Of a DNA stretch of 17,271 bases, positions 15,704 to 17,271 are shown piece after piece. Numbering within the stretch: the first letter of the stretch is position 1; each line of letters starts with the position of its first letter. This DNA is from an uncultured Collinsella sp. (GTDB lineage: Bacteria > Actinomycetota > Coriobacteriia > Coriobacteriales > Coriobacteriaceae). Location: positions 1-17,271 of the forward strand of contig UQKV01000046.1 of assembly GCA_900541665.1 (NCBI GenBank). The letters run 5' to 3'. Position numbers and translations under genes: made by a program. The notes under the pieces are model-generated. The model had not been told where the DNA came from. It saw only the letters and a list, made by a program, of their open reading frames with translations, and ran no database searches.

Positions 15704-15755
15704 ACGGTCCACGTGCGGTGGTGTACCGCCCCTTTTGCGTGCGCTGCCTGTCGAA

Positions 15756-15811
15756 TTACGTTATAGCTAGCTATATTATAGGAAGGTATAATATAGCTAG
15801 CTATAACGTAA
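15756..15811. promoter_or_regulatory. 56-bp perfect palindrome with nested operators and -10 box upstream of ATPase gene
   Basis: Bases 15756-15780 and 15787-15811 are perfect 25-bp inverted repeats around the 6-nt loop GGAAGG. Each arm contains the self-palindrome TATAGCTAGCTATA (15762-15775 and 15792-15805), with centres 30 bp apart, about three helical turns. TATAAT (15787-15792) is a perfect -10 hexamer on the plus strand and, by symmetry, also on the minus strand, though no good -35 is visible. The element ends 15 bases before the ATPase start, just ahead of the ribosome site AAGGAAGG. It is a likely promoter-operator, perhaps bound by the ATPase's own winged helix; alternatives are a cruciform or a mobile-element end. 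Confidence 0.75.
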
Positions 15812-15826
15812 AGGAAGGATGGCCCT

Positions 15827-17218
15827 ATGTTTATCGGAAGAACAGCGGAAATGTCCGAGCTCAATCGACTGTATGGCACGGGCTCCTTTGAGATGCCTGT
15901 GATTTACGGCCGCCGTCGCGTGGGTAAAACGCGCCTTATCACAGAGTTCATCCAAGGCAAGAGGGCTATTTACTTTCAAGCTCGTCGTACCAATGCAGAG
16001 GCAAACCTGCACGGCTTTAGCCAGGCGATACTTGCGGGTTCGGTTGGTGCTGCAGGCGTGTCGTTTCGTAGTTTTGACGAGGCGTTCGATGCATTGGCCA
16101 CCATGGCTCGCACGGAACGTTTGATTGTCGTGATTGACGAGTATCCCTATCTCGCCCAATCGCATCCCGAGATCAGCTCGTTGCTGCAAGACAAGATCGA
16201 TCACTTGTACAAAGAGACCAAGCTCATGCTTATCCTGTGCGGCTCGTCTCTTTCGTTTATGGAGGAACAGGTGTTGGGCTACGAGAGCCCACTATACGGT
16301 AGGCGTACGGCCCAGTTTAAGATCTTGCCGCTCGATTTTATGACGACCCTCGGCCTGTGGCAGAGCATGGGTCGCGAAGACGCTGCAGTTTGCTATGGCA
16401 TGACGGGCGGCATTCCTGCATATATCGAGAAAGTCGATCCTGCCGCACCGCTCAAGGACAACATCAAACGTCTTTTTCTTACTCCTACGGGCTATCTCTT
16501 TGAGGAGCCGAGTAACCTGCTATTGCAAGAGTGCCGCAATCCCGAGCAATATGATGCAATCGTGCAAGCAATTGCTCAGGGGCGCTCGAAGATCTCGGAG
16601 ATTGCGAGCTCTACGGGAATCCCTGCGAGCAACGTAAAGAGCTATGTGGATAAGCTGGCGTCGCTTGGGATTGTCGAGCGCGAGCTGCCCCTAAACGAGA
16701 CGAGCAATAAGCGAGCCGTGTATCTGCTGAGCGATCAGATGTTTAGGTTCTGGTACAAGTTTGTTCCGCAGAACATCGGGCTGATTCAAAACGATATGGC
16801 CGAGATGGCGTATAAGCGCATTGAGCCGTACGTATCGGATTACATGGGTACGGTCTTTGAGCTCATATGCAGACAATACGTGTACGAACTCGCGCGGGCG
16901 GGCCAGCTCGATGTGGTTCCGGCGAGCGTCGGGCGCTGGTGGGGGACGGATAATCGTACGCATACGCAGGAAGAAATCGACTTGATTGTTGACGATGGCG
17001 AGGGCGATGCGCTGTTTGCGGAGTGCAAATGGCGCAATGAACCGGTAGGCGAGGATGTTCTGGAAAAGCTCGTGTACCGAAGCGAGCTCTTTAGGCGGCA
17101 GCATAAAAGCTACGTGATCTTTTCGAAGCGTGGCTTTACGCAAGGATGTCAGGAAGCTGCGGCGAGCAGGGGAGATGCCAAGCTGATTTCGTTTGCCGAG
17201 ATGTGCGAGCGGAGATAA
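15827..17218 (+). CDS. AAA+ ATPase with DUF234 (PD-(D/E)XK-like) C-terminus
   Basis: This 463-residue protein of the ATPase_2/AAA_14-DUF234 family, common in archaea and anaerobic bacteria, has no firmly known function. Motifs: N-terminal FIGRTAEMSEL; Walker A GRRRVGKT (28-35); Walker B LIVVIDEYPYL with Asp-Glu at 104-105; sensor-1 LILCGSS (135-141); a winged-helix segment (about 245-290: SKISEIASSTGIPASNVKSYVDKL, then LGIVERELP). The C-terminal DUF234 has EEIDLI (Asp385) and FAECKW (Glu399, Lys401), the D...ExK pattern of restriction-type nucleases. It may therefore be a DNA-binding ATP-dependent nuclease-like or defence protein. The ATG at 15827 follows AAGGAAGG. The gene stands alone behind a large palindrome, uses more A/T-ending codons than the purine genes, and is flanked by halves of one repeat unit, which suggests horizontal acquisition as a cassette. 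Confidence 0.92.
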   Translation: MFIGRTAEMSELNRLYGTGSFEMPVIYGRRRVGKTRLITEFIQGKRAIYFQARRTNAEANLHGFSQAILAGSVGAAGVSFRSFDEAFDALATMARTERLIVVIDEYPYLAQSHPEISSLLQDKIDHLYKETKLMLILCGSSLSFMEEQVLGYESPLYGRRTAQFKILPLDFMTTLGLWQSMGREDAAVCYGMTGGIPAYIEKVDPAAPLKDNIKRLFLTPTGYLFEEPSNLLLQECRNPEQYDAIVQAIAQGRSKISEIASSTGIPASNVKSYVDKLASLGIVERELPLNETSNKRAVYLLSDQMFRFWYKFVPQNIGLIQNDMAEMAYKRIEPYVSDYMGTVFELICRQYVYELARAGQLDVVPASVGRWWGTDNRTHTQEEIDLIVDDGEGDALFAECKWRNEPVGEDVLEKLVYRSELFRRQHKSYVIFSKRGFTQGCQEAAASRGDAKLISFAEMCERR

Positions 17219-17240
17219 CCAAGCGCGCTCTGATGTGATG

Positions 17241-17271
17241 CTCGGAATGGGACGCGCTTTCCCTTTGGCGG
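17241..17271. repeat. Start of palindromic repeat array 3 (orphan right arm, continues outside window)
   Basis: Starting 23 bases after the ATPase stop, 17241-17262 is identical over 22 bases to 15433-15454, the loop end and right arm of the first unit of array 2. It has no left arm before it. GGCGG at the window edge is probably the start of the next unit, so the array is expected to continue. Confidence 0.7.

Noticed and set aside
15307..15891. Plus-strand frame of 194 codons, and 13737-13991 of 84 codons
   Set aside because: Both read through the palindromic arrays and give reiterated peptides with no ribosome site; the first also runs through the ATPase promoter palindrome.
14114..17218. 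Two-gene AbiE toxin-antitoxin pair formed by the minus-strand gene and the ATPase
   Set aside because: The ATPase is a Walker-type AAA+ protein, not an AbiEii nucleotidyltransferase, and the genes are divergent, about 700 bp apart and separated by a repeat array.

Overview
The window looks like chromosomal DNA of a GC-rich anaerobic gut actinobacterium, most likely Collinsella or a close relative in the Coriobacteriia. Three things suggest this: strong G/C-ending codon use in the large genes, purine-catabolism proteins of the type found in anaerobes, and arrays of a short palindromic repeat that I associate with Collinsella from memory. No taxonomic marker is present, so the genus is an inference.

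Left part (1-3250). A U32 peptidase-family protein (RlhA/YdcP-like) is encoded on the minus strand and runs off the left edge. A divergent intergenic region carrying a 19-bp-spaced direct repeat follows, then ridA and a strong, probably bidirectional terminator that also serves the convergent regulator gene.

Central part (3250-13740). This is a purine (xanthine/urate) catabolism locus. A DauR/YheO-type PAS-HTH regulator is divergent from an NCS2 nucleobase permease, ssnA (amidohydrolase), ygfK (large flavin/Fe-S oxidoreductase), a four-cluster RnfB-like ferredoxin and xdhD (2Fe-2S/molybdopterin hydroxylase of the selenium-dependent type). The permease would import a purine. XdhD and SsnA would act on the ring. 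YgfK and the ferredoxin would move electrons to or from XdhD, which has no FAD subunit here. Homologues of ygfK, ssnA and xdhD belong to the gene set linked to anaerobic urate breakdown in gut bacteria. RidA beside the locus fits removal of 2-aminoacrylate, a product of the YgeX lyase of that pathway, though ygeX is not in the window. The permease has glutamine at two membrane positions that are acidic in characterised relatives. The permease-ssnA and ssnA-ygfK gaps hold strong GC-rich hairpins.

Right part (13740-17271). This accessory region has visibly more A/T-ending codons. Palindromic repeat units with a 61-62 bp period form two five-unit arrays (13754-14080 and 15407-15703), and a third begins at the right edge. 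Between them lie a minus-strand protein with a possible AbiEi-like N-terminus and a DUF559/Vsr-like nuclease C-terminus, and an AAA+ ATPase with a DUF234 PD-(D/E)XK-type C-terminus. The ATPase is preceded by a perfect 25-bp inverted repeat with a 6-nt loop that contains two 14-bp palindromes and a TATAAT box. The ATPase block seems to split one repeat unit: a degenerate left arm lies in exact phase before it and an orphan right arm directly after it, which suggests a cassette inserted into a pre-existing array.
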